In this document: one piece after another, positions 37,906 to 46,849 of the stretch
How the letters are laid out: every line of letters starts with the position of its first letter
Numbering within the stretch: position 1 is the stretch's first letter
Origin: Aureispira sp. CCB-E
GTDB lineage: Bacteria > Bacteroidota > Bacteroidia > Chitinophagales > Saprospiraceae
Assembly: GCF_031326345.1 (NCBI RefSeq)
Contig: NZ_CP133671.1
Coordinates: 248,001-312,000 of the forward strand
Direction: 5' to 3'
DNA length: 64,000 nt
The notes under the pieces: generated by a model
Databases searched by the model: none
What the model was told of the DNA's origin: nothing
The model's input: only the letters and a program-made list of their open reading frames with translations
Position numbers and translations under genes: made by a program

Positions 37906-39315
37906 ATGTATAAGAGTAAATTAATAGAAATATTTAAAAGCTTCAATAGAAAAGAGAAATTAGGGTTTCGTCGATGGGTAAATTCACCTATCCATAATCA
38001 GCATAAAGATGTCATTAAGCTCACTAATTTTTTGTTTTCTAGAAGAAAGTTAACCCCTATTTCAATTCAGAGAGAACGTGTTTACAAGCACCTCTACCCT
38101 AATTCCAAGTATAATCTACATCGACTCAATCATGTTCTTTCTTTTACGCTTGAAGTAATGGAAGCCTATATTCAGTTTATAACCCTTCAGGATAAACCCA
38201 TTGAAGAACTTTTTTTTCTATCAGAATTTTACCAAAAAAAATCCCTACCACATTTAGCACAAAAAAATTTAGAAAAAGCTCAAGATGCTCTCAACGATAG
38301 TCCCTATCACAATGATTTTTATTACCATCATTCTTTTTTGCTAGAACAATCATTATTCGAACTAAAGGGCACAGAATTGCGGCAACATCAGACCAATTTA
38401 CAGGCTATTTTTAGTGACTTAACAACGTTTACGATTGTGGCTACCTTAAAAAATGCTTGCACAGCGATATCTCATGGAAGCTTATATAAGAATGATTATC
38501 AGATTCCATTATTAGATGCTATACTAGAGGAAGCTCAAACAGATACTTATAAAAACAATACTGTTGTTAAAAGTTATTATCACTGTTATAGAGCTTTGAC
38601 ACAACCTAATGAGGAAATTCATTTTAAAATTGTAAAAAAGCTGCTTTTAGAAGGGCAGATTCCATTGCCGATTAGTGAGTTAAAATATATATACTTGTTA
38701 GTCACTAATTATTGCATCAAACGGCTCAATACCGATGCAGAAATGTATGTTAAAGAAGTTTTTGAAATTTATTCCTTAGGCTTGGAACAAAACATATGGT
38801 TGGAAGGAGGTTATATAAGCCATAGTACATTTAAAAATATTGCAACAGCAGCACTGCGACTCAAGGCTTACCAATGGGTCGATAATTTTGTTCAGAAATA
38901 TAGTCCTCAAATTAAGCCTTACTACCGAAAAGCTTATACTAATTATATTAGAGCTAAAATTTTATTTGAACAGGACCAAATCTTAGCCGCACAACAAATT
39001 TTAATAGATACAGATGCCATAGATTTATTTATAAGTCTAGCTATCAAACTTTTATCATTAAAAATATATTGGCAGCTCAATGAATTTGACCTATTAGAAG
39101 CGCATCTAGATAGTTTTTCTGTTTTTTTGAATCGAAAAAAAGTGCTCGCTTACCATCGTCAAATTTATGGGAATATCATTTCCATTACTAGAAAGATGAT
39201 CTACGCCAAAATGGAGCTACCTGCTGAACGAGAAAAGTTGCGCCAACTTATTTTTAAAACTTCTCCTTTGACAGAACGTCCTTGGTTGTTAGAGCAACTC
39301 CATTCTAACACTTAG
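37906..39315 (+). CDS. Helical-repeat protein, paralogue of the gene at 32096
   Basis: A 469-residue, helical, apparently cytoplasmic protein that begins MYKSKLIEIFKSFNRKEKLG and matches the protein at 32096 along its whole length. The best preserved parts are the TELRQHQTNLQAIFSDLTTF segment with IVATLKNACTAIS after it, the central SELKYIYLLVTNYCIKRLNT, and the C-terminal NEFDLLEAHLDSFSVFLNRK region and PLTERPWLLEQL. No named family is recognised. The pair, each beside a T9SS gene, arose by duplication of a two-gene divergent module. Confidence 0.7.
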   Translation: MYKSKLIEIFKSFNRKEKLGFRRWVNSPIHNQHKDVIKLTNFLFSRRKLTPISIQRERVYKHLYPNSKYNLHRLNHVLSFTLEVMEAYIQFITLQDKPIEELFFLSEFYQKKSLPHLAQKNLEKAQDALNDSPYHNDFYYHHSFLLEQSLFELKGTELRQHQTNLQAIFSDLTTFTIVATLKNACTAISHGSLYKNDYQIPLLDAILEEAQTDTYKNNTVVKSYYHCYRALTQPNEEIHFKIVKKLLLEGQIPLPISELKYIYLLVTNYCIKRLNTDAEMYVKEVFEIYSLGLEQNIWLEGGYISHSTFKNIATAALRLKAYQWVDNFVQKYSPQIKPYYRKAYTNYIRAKILFEQDQILAAQQILIDTDAIDLFISLAIKLLSLKIYWQLNEFDLLEAHLDSFSVFLNRKKVLAYHRQIYGNIISITRKMIYAKMELPAEREKLRQLIFKTSPLTERPWLLEQLHSNT

Positions 39316-39356
39316 AGCTTTAAACCAAACTTCTCAAAAAGGGGCATTTGGGGGAT

Positions 39357-40595
39357 TTACTCATAATCCCCTAAGCCTAAAGTTTGAAAATCATCCCAAA
39401 ACTTAGGATACGACTTGCAAACTACTTTTTTATCTTCCATGCTTACTTTATCCAAAATTAAAGCAAGCGGCGCAAAAGCCATTGCCATTCGATGATCATC
39501 GTACGTATTTACTTTTATAGACTGTTGCTGATTGGTAATTCCTTTTCTTATACTAAGTGAATTTTCCGTTGCATCGACCAAACAACCTAACTTTTCAAGC
39601 TCTACTTTTACCGCATTAATTCGATCGGTCTCTTTAATGGTTAGGGTTTCTAGCCCTGTTAACTCCGCATCTACTTTTAATGCAGCACAAACCACGGCTA
39701 GGGTCTGTGCCAAATCAGGGCAATCAGAACAGTCGTATTTAAATTCTGTTATTCTACAAGGGATTTTTTCTAACAAAATACCTCGTTCGTTAAATGTTGT
39801 TTTGACTCCAAACGACTCCATAATATCAACCAGCACAGCATCGCCTTGAACAGAATTTTGTTGTAAGCCATTTAGTTGAATCGTAGCTTCATCGGCAATA
39901 GCCACCAAACTATAATAATACGATGCTGCCGACCAATCTGCTTCTACCACAAAAGGCTTGGGAACATATTCTTGATTTGGCACTTTAATCATATCGTTGT
40001 GCCACAAAGCCAATATTCCAAACTCTTCCATCAAATTCAAGGTCATTTGGATGTATGGTCTAGAAATAATTTTTCCTTCCAAGATCAGTTCCATCCCATT
40101 TGGCAAGACTGGTGCAATTAACAATAAAGCAGAAATAAATTGACTACTAACATGGGCACCTATGGTAATACGTTGTCCCCATTCATCAATTTTATGCTCT
40201 TTCATATGCAAAGGCGGATAGCCTTGCTTGCCTACATAACAAATTTTTGCCCCTAATTCATTCAGGGCATCAGCCAAGACGCCAATAGGGCGTTCGCACA
40301 TCCGTTTGGTTCCCATCAAAACTTGGTTGTTTCCCTTCCAAGCTAAATAAGCCGTCATAAAACGATACGCAGTACCCGCTTCTCCAGCATCTAATATGGG
40401 CTCATTTAATTTTTCCAAAAGACTCTTCAATGTTGTCGTATCCTTGGCATTGGATAAGCCACTAATAGAAAACTCTTCTCCTGAAATGGCTTGAATCATC
40501 AAAATTCTATTGCTAATACTTTTAGAACCATTCAGTGTAATTTCTCCTTTAATATTTGTTTTTTTAGAGACCATTGGCTTTTGATTATAAATCAT
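39357..40595 (-). CDS. aroA: 3-phosphoshikimate 1-carboxyvinyltransferase (EPSP synthase)
   Basis: A 412-residue enzyme of the shikimate pathway that condenses shikimate-3-phosphate and PEP. It has the N-terminal LNGSKSISNRILMIQAI motif (Lys25 and Ser24 bind substrate), AGEAGTAYRFMTAYLAW for the second signature (the usual GNAGTAxR), and a C-terminal TYDDHRMAMAFAPLAL with the expected Asp-His-Arg. Its ATG overlaps the stop of the DAHP-synthase gene by four bases (ATGA), so they are translationally coupled. It is the last gene of the long trp-aro operon and converges with the helical-repeat gene. Confidence 0.93.
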   Translation of the reverse strand: MIYNQKPMVSKKTNIKGEITLNGSKSISNRILMIQAISGEEFSISGLSNAKDTTTLKSLLEKLNEPILDAGEAGTAYRFMTAYLAWKGNNQVLMGTKRMCERPIGVLADALNELGAKICYVGKQGYPPLHMKEHKIDEWGQRITIGAHVSSQFISALLLIAPVLPNGMELILEGKIISRPYIQMTLNLMEEFGILALWHNDMIKVPNQEYVPKPFVVEADWSAASYYYSLVAIADEATIQLNGLQQNSVQGDAVLVDIMESFGVKTTFNERGILLEKIPCRITEFKYDCSDCPDLAQTLAVVCAALKVDAELTGLETLTIKETDRINAVKVELEKLGCLVDATENSLSIRKGITNQQQSIKVNTYDDHRMAMAFAPLALILDKVSMEDKKVVCKSYPKFWDDFQTLGLGDYE

Positions 40596-41605
40596 GAAAA
40601 AGAATCTCTCAAACGTACTGTCTGTTCGATTTTTTGATACAACACTTCTGCTTCAGCAAAAGAGAGGGTTTGTTGTCCATCCGAAAATGCTTTTTCGGGT
40701 TGACGATGGACTTCTACTATTAGCCCATCTGCACCAGCCATAACACCTGCCAAAGACATTTGTTCAACATATTTGCGCACACCTATACCATGAGAAGGAT
40801 CAACAATAACAGGTAGGTGCGATTTGTCCTTTAATATAGGAACTGCATTCAAGTCCAAAGTATTTCTATAACTTGTTTCAAACGAACGGATGCCTCGTTC
40901 ACACAACATGATTTTTTCATTCCCATTTGAAAAAACATACTCTGCGGCTTGCAGTAACTCGTCAATTGTTCCAGAAATACCTCTTTTTAGCAAAACAGGT
41001 TTATCTACTTTTCCTAAAGCATCCAAAAGGTTAAAATTTTGTGCATTCCTAGCCCCCACTTGCAGAATATCTACGTAATCTAGCATCGCCTCTATTTGTG
41101 AAACTTGCATGACTTCTGTGATAATTTTAATTCCTTCTGCTTGACAGGCCTTATAAAATAACTTTAAACCATCTAAACCCATTCCTCTAAATGAATACGG
41201 AGAACTTCTTGGTTTATACACACCACCTCTCATTACCCGAACATTATTTTTTACTAAATGTTTAACTGTTTCTTCTATCTGTTCCTCTCCTTCGATAGAA
41301 CAAGGACCAGCCATAACCGTAAAATGACCTCCACCAATCTTTACTCCATCTCCCAAATCAATCATAGTATCTTGTACTTTCCACTTACTAGAGACAAGTT
41401 TATAGTTATCACTTACACGATGCAAATCCTGTACACCTGGCATTACACCAATACTTCTAATATCAAATTCTTGTTGCCCTATGGCCACTAAATATTCCTG
41501 AAACTGTGTTTTAACATTGGTATATTTATAGTTAATCGCATCCAATTTTTGAGTTAATTTTTGATACTGATCAGCTGCTATATTTTTTTCTAATTGAATA
41601 ATCAT
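40592..41605 (-). CDS. aroF: 3-deoxy-7-phosphoheptulonate synthase (DAHP synthase, type I beta)
   Basis: A 337-residue enzyme for the first shikimate-pathway step (PEP plus erythrose-4-phosphate). An N-terminal 75-residue ferredoxin/ACT-like domain (MIIQLEKNIAADQYQKLTQK) precedes the TIM-barrel, which has AGPCSIEGEEQ, MRGGVYKPRSSPYSFRGMG, VGARNAQNF, LLKRG and VDPSHGIG, all of the metal/substrate-binding signature of the KDO8P-synthase-like type I beta group. The extra domain in this group commonly mediates feedback inhibition by an aromatic amino acid. It sits inside the trp operon and is coupled to aroA. The gene symbol among aroF, aroG and aroH is a convention only. Confidence 0.9.
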   Translation of the reverse strand: MIIQLEKNIAADQYQKLTQKLDAINYKYTNVKTQFQEYLVAIGQQEFDIRSIGVMPGVQDLHRVSDNYKLVSSKWKVQDTMIDLGDGVKIGGGHFTVMAGPCSIEGEEQIEETVKHLVKNNVRVMRGGVYKPRSSPYSFRGMGLDGLKLFYKACQAEGIKIITEVMQVSQIEAMLDYVDILQVGARNAQNFNLLDALGKVDKPVLLKRGISGTIDELLQAAEYVFSNGNEKIMLCERGIRSFETSYRNTLDLNAVPILKDKSHLPVIVDPSHGIGVRKYVEQMSLAGVMAGADGLIVEVHRQPEKAFSDGQQTLSFAEAEVLYQKIEQTVRLRDSFS

Positions 41606-41626
41606 AATGACTTGTTTCTTTTTACA

Positions 41627-41651
41627 ATAGTTAGCTGCGCTGCTACTATTT
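41627..41651 (-). repeat. Dispersed palindromic repeat, copy F
   Basis: The minus strand reads AGTAGCAGCGCAGCTAACTA, identical to the core of copy A. It lies inside the trp-aro operon between trpA and aroF. Confidence 0.6.
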
Positions 41652-41666
41652 TTATAAATAATAAAC

Positions 41667-42455
41667 TTATTTAGCGACAGTAGAAACGTTAAGACCTTCT
41701 ACAAACGCTACAACATCTCGCTCTATATGCTCGCTCTTTTCCAACATTCTAATAAAAGCACTTCCTATAATTGCTCCATTCGCATATTGGCAAACGGTCT
41801 GATACGTTGCTTGATTAGAAATCCCAAAACCAATCAAAATAGGGTTCTTTAAATTCATTGCTTGAATTCTTTTGAAATAAGCTATATTTTTTGCCTCAAA
41901 ACCAGCTTGTTTTCCTGTTGTTGCTGCCGAAGAAACGACATAAATAAAAGCATTGCTTAATGCATCAATTTTTCGAATGCGTTTGGTCGATGTTTGTGGC
42001 GTAATTAAAAAAATGAGCCGAATGTTATACTTCTTAAACAAACCTTGATAATGCGTTTCGTATTCATACAAAGGTAAATCTGGTAGGATCAAACCATCTA
42101 CGCCCACTTCTTGACAGCTTTTTAGAAATGCTTCAAAGCCATATTGCAAGACAGGATTAAGATAGCCCATTAGAATAATTGGTAACGTTGTTTGATCTCG
42201 AACTGTCTTAATTTGTTCTAAAACTTTTCGAATCGTCATCCCATTCTGCAAAGCAATAGTACTGCTCTTTTGGATGGTTGGTCCATCTGCCAAGGGGTCA
42301 GAATAAGGCATTCCAATTTCGACCAAATCTACACCTGCTTTATCCAAAGATAAAATGATCTCTCCAGTTGATTCTAACTGAGGATAACCAGCTGTACTGT
42401 ATATATTGAGTAGATTTTCTTGCTTTCGCTCAAATAATTGATTGATTCTATTCAT
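41667..42455 (-). CDS. trpA: Tryptophan synthase alpha subunit
   Basis: 262 residues with the TIM-barrel signature of TrpA: LVEIGMPYSDPLADGPTIQ containing catalytic Glu47 and Asp57, then ILMGYLNPVLQYG and a phosphate-binding ISNQATY region with GAIIGSAFIRML at the end. It cleaves indole-3-glycerol phosphate to indole and passes it to TrpB. Its ATG follows trpB by 116 bases, a gap that holds an imperfect hairpin repeat (42469-42535). Confidence 0.93.
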   Translation of the reverse strand: MNRINQLFERKQENLLNIYSTAGYPQLESTGEIILSLDKAGVDLVEIGMPYSDPLADGPTIQKSSTIALQNGMTIRKVLEQIKTVRDQTTLPIILMGYLNPVLQYGFEAFLKSCQEVGVDGLILPDLPLYEYETHYQGLFKKYNIRLIFLITPQTSTKRIRKIDALSNAFIYVVSSAATTGKQAGFEAKNIAYFKRIQAMNLKNPILIGFGISNQATYQTVCQYANGAIIGSAFIRMLEKSEHIERDVVAFVEGLNVSTVAK

Positions 42456-42468
42456 TGTTTTTATTTTT

Positions 42469-42535
42469 ATAGTAGTTAGCGATGCTGCGACTTCGTGTTT
42501 TCAATGACCACGTAGTAGCACCGCAGCTAACTATT
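42469..42535. repeat. Two-armed hairpin of the dispersed repeat family, copy G
   Basis: Two inverted copies of the family core face each other: AGTTAGC... at 42473 and GCTAACT at 42526, with about 18 of 24 arm positions matching across a short loop. It is the largest hairpin in the trp operon, between trpB and trpA. Confidence 0.6.
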
Positions 42536-42571
42536 GTTTTTAAGTAGGCTATTAAAATTTTTTTTAACAGC

Positions 42572-43750
42572 TTAGAGGAACTTCATATAGGTTTCTAAGT
42601 CCTTATCTCCTCGTCCCGATAAGTTCAAAACCGTTACCTCATTGGGTTTAAAATTAACTTGCTCCAAAGCAGCAATCGCATGTGCACTTTCTAATGCGGG
42701 AATAATTCCTTCCAATTTAGTTAGCCTATAAGCAGCCGTTAACGCTTCTTGATCGGTCACTGCTATTGCTTGGGCTCTCTTACTAACAATCAAATGCGCA
42801 TGCAAAGGACCGATTCCTGGGTAATCTAAGCCCGCAGAAATTGAATGAGGCTCTACAATTTGACCGTCTTTTGTTTGCATCAACAGAGTTTTGCTAGCAT
42901 GGATAATTCCTTCTGTTCCCAAAATGCTTGTTGCAGCCGACTTGCCAGAATGAATCCCTTCTCCTGCCGCTTCTACTGCAATCAGTTCTACGTCTAAGTC
43001 ATTCAAATAATGAAAATAAGCCCCTGCAGCATTGCTTCCCCCTCCAACGCAAGCAATAATTCGAGTCGGATTCTCATTTCCAGTTTGTGCTTTTAATTGT
43101 TCTTTTATTTCTTGACTAATCACAGATTGAAATCGTGCCACCATATCAGGATAAGGATGAGGACCTACAACAGAACCAATGATATAATGTGTATTTTCAG
43201 GATGATTAATCCAATCCCTAATGGCCTCATTGGTAGCATCTTTTAGTGTTTTACTACCACTATAAACAGGAATAACCGTAGCCCCTAACATTTTCATTCT
43301 AGCGACATTGGGTGCTTGTCGCTCTACATCTAGAGCCCCCATATACACCACACACTCTAGTCCCATCAATGCGCAAACTGTTGCTGTTGCAACGCCATGC
43401 TGTCCGGCTCCTGTTTCAGCAATTATCCTTGTTTTATTTAGTGCTTTGGCTAATAAGATTTGCCCTATGGTATTATTAATTTTATGTGCACCTGTATGGC
43501 ATAAATCTTCTCGTTTTAGATAAATTTTTGTCTGATATTGCGCACTCAATCGCTGTGCAAAATACAAGGGGGTTGGGCGCCCAACATAATCTTTTAATAG
43601 AGCTTGATACTCCTTTTGAAAAGTTGCCGTTTCCGTTATTTGTACGTATTGTTTTTTTAATGTTTCTATATTAGGATAGAGCATTTCAGGGATAAAAGCA
43701 CCTCCAAAAGAGCCATAGTACCCTTGTTCTGTTACTTGATATGTTGTCAT
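42572..43750 (-). CDS. trpB: Tryptophan synthase beta subunit
   Basis: 392 residues, PLP-dependent, making tryptophan from indole and serine. KREDLCHTGAHKINNTIGQ places the PLP lysine at Lys90. AETGAGQHGVATATVCALMG and CVGGGSNAAG (cofactor phosphate loop) are present, as is the C-terminal LSGRGDKDL. Its N-terminus (YYGSFGGAFIPEML) is the ordinary TrpB1 type, not the TrpB2 paralogue. It lies three bases downstream of trpF. Confidence 0.95.
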   Translation of the reverse strand: MTTYQVTEQGYYGSFGGAFIPEMLYPNIETLKKQYVQITETATFQKEYQALLKDYVGRPTPLYFAQRLSAQYQTKIYLKREDLCHTGAHKINNTIGQILLAKALNKTRIIAETGAGQHGVATATVCALMGLECVVYMGALDVERQAPNVARMKMLGATVIPVYSGSKTLKDATNEAIRDWINHPENTHYIIGSVVGPHPYPDMVARFQSVISQEIKEQLKAQTGNENPTRIIACVGGGSNAAGAYFHYLNDLDVELIAVEAAGEGIHSGKSAATSILGTEGIIHASKTLLMQTKDGQIVEPHSISAGLDYPGIGPLHAHLIVSKRAQAIAVTDQEALTAAYRLTKLEGIIPALESAHAIAALEQVNFKPNEVTVLNLSGRGDKDLETYMKFL

Positions 43751-43753
43751 TAT

Positions 43754-44365
43754 TTATTCCTTTATTTGTTGTACTAATTCTTTGATTTGAGCCAAATCTT
43801 TTAGGGCGGGTGCTATTTCAAACCTACTGTTTACATCAATTCCATATAATTGAGGATGTGCTAATCTTAAAACTTGAGGAATATCCGTTAGCCCAATTCC
43901 TCCGCTCAAAAAAAAGGGTTTTGAGCTAGTATACTGTTCCAAAATTTGCCAATCAAATTGAACACCATTCCCTCCATAAGACTTTCCTTTGGCATCCAAT
44001 AAGAAATAATCACAGTAAGCTTCATACGCCTTTAAGGTATCAAAATCGAATTGCTCGTCTACAGCAAAAGCTTTGAGCACAACGATTCTCTTTTGTTGCA
44101 ATTGCTTGCAAAAATCAGGTGATTCATTTCCATGCAGTTGGATACAATCCAATGCAAATGCCTCTATACGTTGCTCTATCTCAGCTATCGTAGCATTGAC
44201 AAAAACGCCCACTCGTTTAATCCTTGGCGAAATATCTATTGTTGGTAGTTGCTGCACATATCTAGGTGATTGGGAATAGAAAATAAATCCTACAAAATCA
44301 ATATTCAGTGCTGTCAAAGCCTCAATATTAGCAACTTCTCTCATTCCACAGACCTTAATTTTCAT
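43754..44365 (-). CDS. trpF: Phosphoribosylanthranilate isomerase
   Basis: 203 residues. It begins MKIKVCGMRE, whose Cys7 is the usual catalytic base, then LDFVGFIF-like and RVGVFVNA strands, CIQLHGNE, LLDAKGKSYGGNGVQFDW with the Asp/Gly loop, and FLSGGIG followed by GIDVNSRFE. This matches TrpF along its length. Its start overlaps the end of trpC by 11 bases, consistent with coupled translation. Confidence 0.93.
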   Translation of the reverse strand: MKIKVCGMREVANIEALTALNIDFVGFIFYSQSPRYVQQLPTIDISPRIKRVGVFVNATIAEIEQRIEAFALDCIQLHGNESPDFCKQLQQKRIVVLKAFAVDEQFDFDTLKAYEAYCDYFLLDAKGKSYGGNGVQFDWQILEQYTSSKPFFLSGGIGLTDIPQVLRLAHPQLYGIDVNSRFEIAPALKDLAQIKELVQQIKE

Positions 44366-45173
44366 AGGAGAACTTTTTAGTGCTTTTTAAGCTTACCTGT
44401 TGAATAAATCTCGCACAAGCATCTTGAGGTCTAGCGTGTTGCATAAAATATTCTCCAATTAAAAAACCTTCAAATCCATGTTCTTGGAGCAAGACTACTG
44501 TATCGGGGGCATTGATGCCACTTTCTGCAACTTTGACCACGTTATTGGGTAATAAGGAAGCAATCCGCAAAGAGTTTTCAATATCTACTTCAAAAGTTTT
44601 TAAATTTCGATTGTTAACACCAACTAAATCTACCTCTGGACACAACTTATTCAATTGATCTTCGGTGTGCACTTCCATCAATACTTCCATTCCCAAACTT
44701 TTAGCAAATTGTGCCAAACGTCTTAACTCTTTAGCATCCAAACATTCTGCAATCAACAAAATCACATCTGCTCCTATTGATTTTGCTTCTATAATTTGAT
44801 ACGCATCAATCACAAAGTTTTTATTTAATATAGGGGCATAATTAAACCGTCTGGCTTCTGTTAGATCACTAGACGAACCTCCAAAAAAATGCGTATCGGT
44901 TAATACCGATAAAGCCGAAGCACCTGCTTGCATATAACCAATAGAAACTTCTTCGACTTTTGCATATGCATTGATGTTTCCCTTGGAAGGAGATTGACGC
45001 TTAAACTCTGCAATAATACCTTGCATGGTTGGTCGTTTCAAAAATTCTACTAATGATACGATAGGTGTATCAAAGTAGATGCTTTGTTCTAGTAGTTGAG
45101 CGGGATATAAGGTTTTGCGCTGTTCTACCTCTTTTCTTTTGTAAGCGGTTATTTGGTCTAATATCGTTTCCAT
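44355..45173 (-). CDS. trpC: Indole-3-glycerol-phosphate synthase
   Basis: 272 residues of the TrpC TIM barrel: GIIAEFKRQSPSKGNI (catalytic Lys region), ALSVLTDTHFFGGSSSDL, LNKNFVIDAYQIIEA, VDLVGVNNRNLKTFEVD and VAESGINAPD. It closes the indole ring from CdRP. It is free-standing here and not fused to TrpF, as in most Bacteroidota. It lies three bases downstream of trpD. Confidence 0.94.
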   Translation of the reverse strand: METILDQITAYKRKEVEQRKTLYPAQLLEQSIYFDTPIVSLVEFLKRPTMQGIIAEFKRQSPSKGNINAYAKVEEVSIGYMQAGASALSVLTDTHFFGGSSSDLTEARRFNYAPILNKNFVIDAYQIIEAKSIGADVILLIAECLDAKELRRLAQFAKSLGMEVLMEVHTEDQLNKLCPEVDLVGVNNRNLKTFEVDIENSLRIASLLPNNVVKVAESGINAPDTVVLLQEHGFEGFLIGEYFMQHARPQDACARFIQQVSLKSTKKFSYEN

Positions 45174-45175
45174 TT

Positions 45176-46165
45176 TTATTGATTGATTAGCTGTTTAAAA
45201 TTTTGATATGCTCGTTTGCTGAATAAAGCCTCCTCTGCTTCCTTGATGCAGTCTTCTAGTGCTTTTTGAGGATTAAAGCGTTGAATGGCAATCCCTGCAT
45301 TGGTACAAACGACTTGATTTTGGGCAGTACTTCCTCTCCCTTCTAATATGGTTGAAAATATTTGAGCAGCCGCAGCAATGGTGCTTCCTCCTTCTAAATC
45401 TTTAGCATACTGCTGTTTTTGTCCAATTCCATGAGGCGTTAATAATGCTTCCGTTGTAGGTGTTATCACTTTGAACGCTCCTGTTAAAGAAACTTCGTCA
45501 TAACCGTCCAAGGCATGAACGATAGCAAATTCTTTATCTGTTTGTTGCAATACATATTGATACAGCCGAACAATCTCCAAATTAGAAACTCCAACCATCT
45601 GTTGTTTGGGTTGCACTGGATTGACTAAAGGACCTAGTAGATTAAAAAAAGTACGCAGCCCTAAATCTTTGCGAATAGTTCCTACTGCTTTCATGGCAGG
45701 ATGAAATAACGGAGCATGCAAAAAACAAAGTTGATGTTTCTCCAATTGATTTTTTAACACAGCTTCCTTATTCGTAAATTTATACCCTAATTTTTCAAGT
45801 ACATTAGAAGAACCACAAACAGAAGACACTCCATAATTACCATGCTTAGTAACCATATATCCAGCTCCTGCTACGACAACAGCTGCCAAAGTAGAAATAT
45901 TAAAGGTATCTTTTCCGTCCCCTCCCGTTCCACACAAATCCACACTATTATAATCTGACAAATCAATTTTTAAGCACAATTCTAATAAGGCTTCGCGAAA
46001 GCCTTGCAGTTCCTCTGTAGAAATCGGTCGCATTTGAAATACCGTCAAAAAAGCAACGATATGAGATGGATTAAATTTTTCTTGGGCAATGTCAATTAAG
46101 ATTCTTTTGGCTTCTGCCCGAGTCAAGTATTCTTGTTGAAACAAGCTTTGCAATATTTTTTTCAT
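45176..46165 (-). CDS. trpD: Anthranilate phosphoribosyltransferase
   Basis: 329 residues. An N-terminal helical domain (LTRAEAKRILIDI) is followed by VDLCGTGGDGKDTFNIST, the PRPP-binding Gly-rich loop, and TKHGNYGVSSVCGSSNVLEKLG. FLHAPLFHPAMKAVGTIRKDLGLRTFFNLLGPLVNP is the family's anthranilate-binding region. It is a separate TrpD rather than a TrpG-TrpD fusion. It is 15 bases downstream of trpG. Confidence 0.94.
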   Translation of the reverse strand: MKKILQSLFQQEYLTRAEAKRILIDIAQEKFNPSHIVAFLTVFQMRPISTEELQGFREALLELCLKIDLSDYNSVDLCGTGGDGKDTFNISTLAAVVVAGAGYMVTKHGNYGVSSVCGSSNVLEKLGYKFTNKEAVLKNQLEKHQLCFLHAPLFHPAMKAVGTIRKDLGLRTFFNLLGPLVNPVQPKQQMVGVSNLEIVRLYQYVLQQTDKEFAIVHALDGYDEVSLTGAFKVITPTTEALLTPHGIGQKQQYAKDLEGGSTIAAAAQIFSTILEGRGSTAQNQVVCTNAGIAIQRFNPQKALEDCIKEAEEALFSKRAYQNFKQLINQ

Positions 46166-46179
46166 TGGTTGTGTTTTAT

Positions 46180-46782
46180 TTATTGTTTTACCAATTTTTT
46201 TCTTAGAAAAGCCTGAGCCTCTTTGACAAAGTTCTGAAGCAGTGCTTTGCCTTGAGGCGTTAGTACAGATTCTGGATGAAACTGCATGCCCATTACAGGT
46301 GCCCTTTGATGTTTTATAGCCATAATTTGCCCTGTTTCATCCTGAGCCAAGATTTTCAAGCAATCTGGAAGTTTTTTGGTATCTATAATCCAAGAATGAT
46401 AGCGTCCGACCACCAGTCTATCGGGTTGCCCCTCAAATAGACCAGTCCGATCTAAAATTTGAATAGGTGTAGCAATTCCATGATAGACTTTTTTGATATT
46501 TTTGAGCGTTGCCCCAAATGCTTGACCAATAGCTTGATGCCCTAAGCATATTCCCAATATTGGCTTTTTGGTGTGATACGTCTTAATGATATCTAATATA
46601 ATCCCTGCGTCTTTGGGCAGACCTGGACCTGGGGAAAGAACAATAGCGTCGTAATTAGCAACTTCTGCTAAAGAAATTTGGTCATTTCTATAAACTTCAA
46701 CGCCCCCGTGCAGGATTTCTCGAAGATATTGCACCAAATTGTAGGTAAAGGAATCGTAATTATCTATAATTAGTAGTTTCAT
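46180..46782 (-). CDS. trpG: Anthranilate synthase glutamine amidotransferase subunit
   Basis: 200 residues of a class I glutamine amidotransferase: LIIDNYDSFTYNLVQYL, LSPGPGLPKDAG, the nucleophile Cys79 in GICLGHQAIGQAFGA, and the His-Glu pair in GMQFHPESVLTPQGK. It supplies ammonia to TrpE. The same subunit could also serve para-aminobenzoate synthase (pabA), but its place after trpE supports TrpG. Confidence 0.92.
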   Translation of the reverse strand: MKLLIIDNYDSFTYNLVQYLREILHGGVEVYRNDQISLAEVANYDAIVLSPGPGLPKDAGIILDIIKTYHTKKPILGICLGHQAIGQAFGATLKNIKKVYHGIATPIQILDRTGLFEGQPDRLVVGRYHSWIIDTKKLPDCLKILAQDETGQIMAIKHQRAPVMGMQFHPESVLTPQGKALLQNFVKEAQAFLRKKLVKQ

Positions 46783-46849
46783 CTTATTTCTATTATGGTT
46801 ATGAATACTTGGTAGATTGTGAGCGAACCATCTACAGCACCTGATTTAG

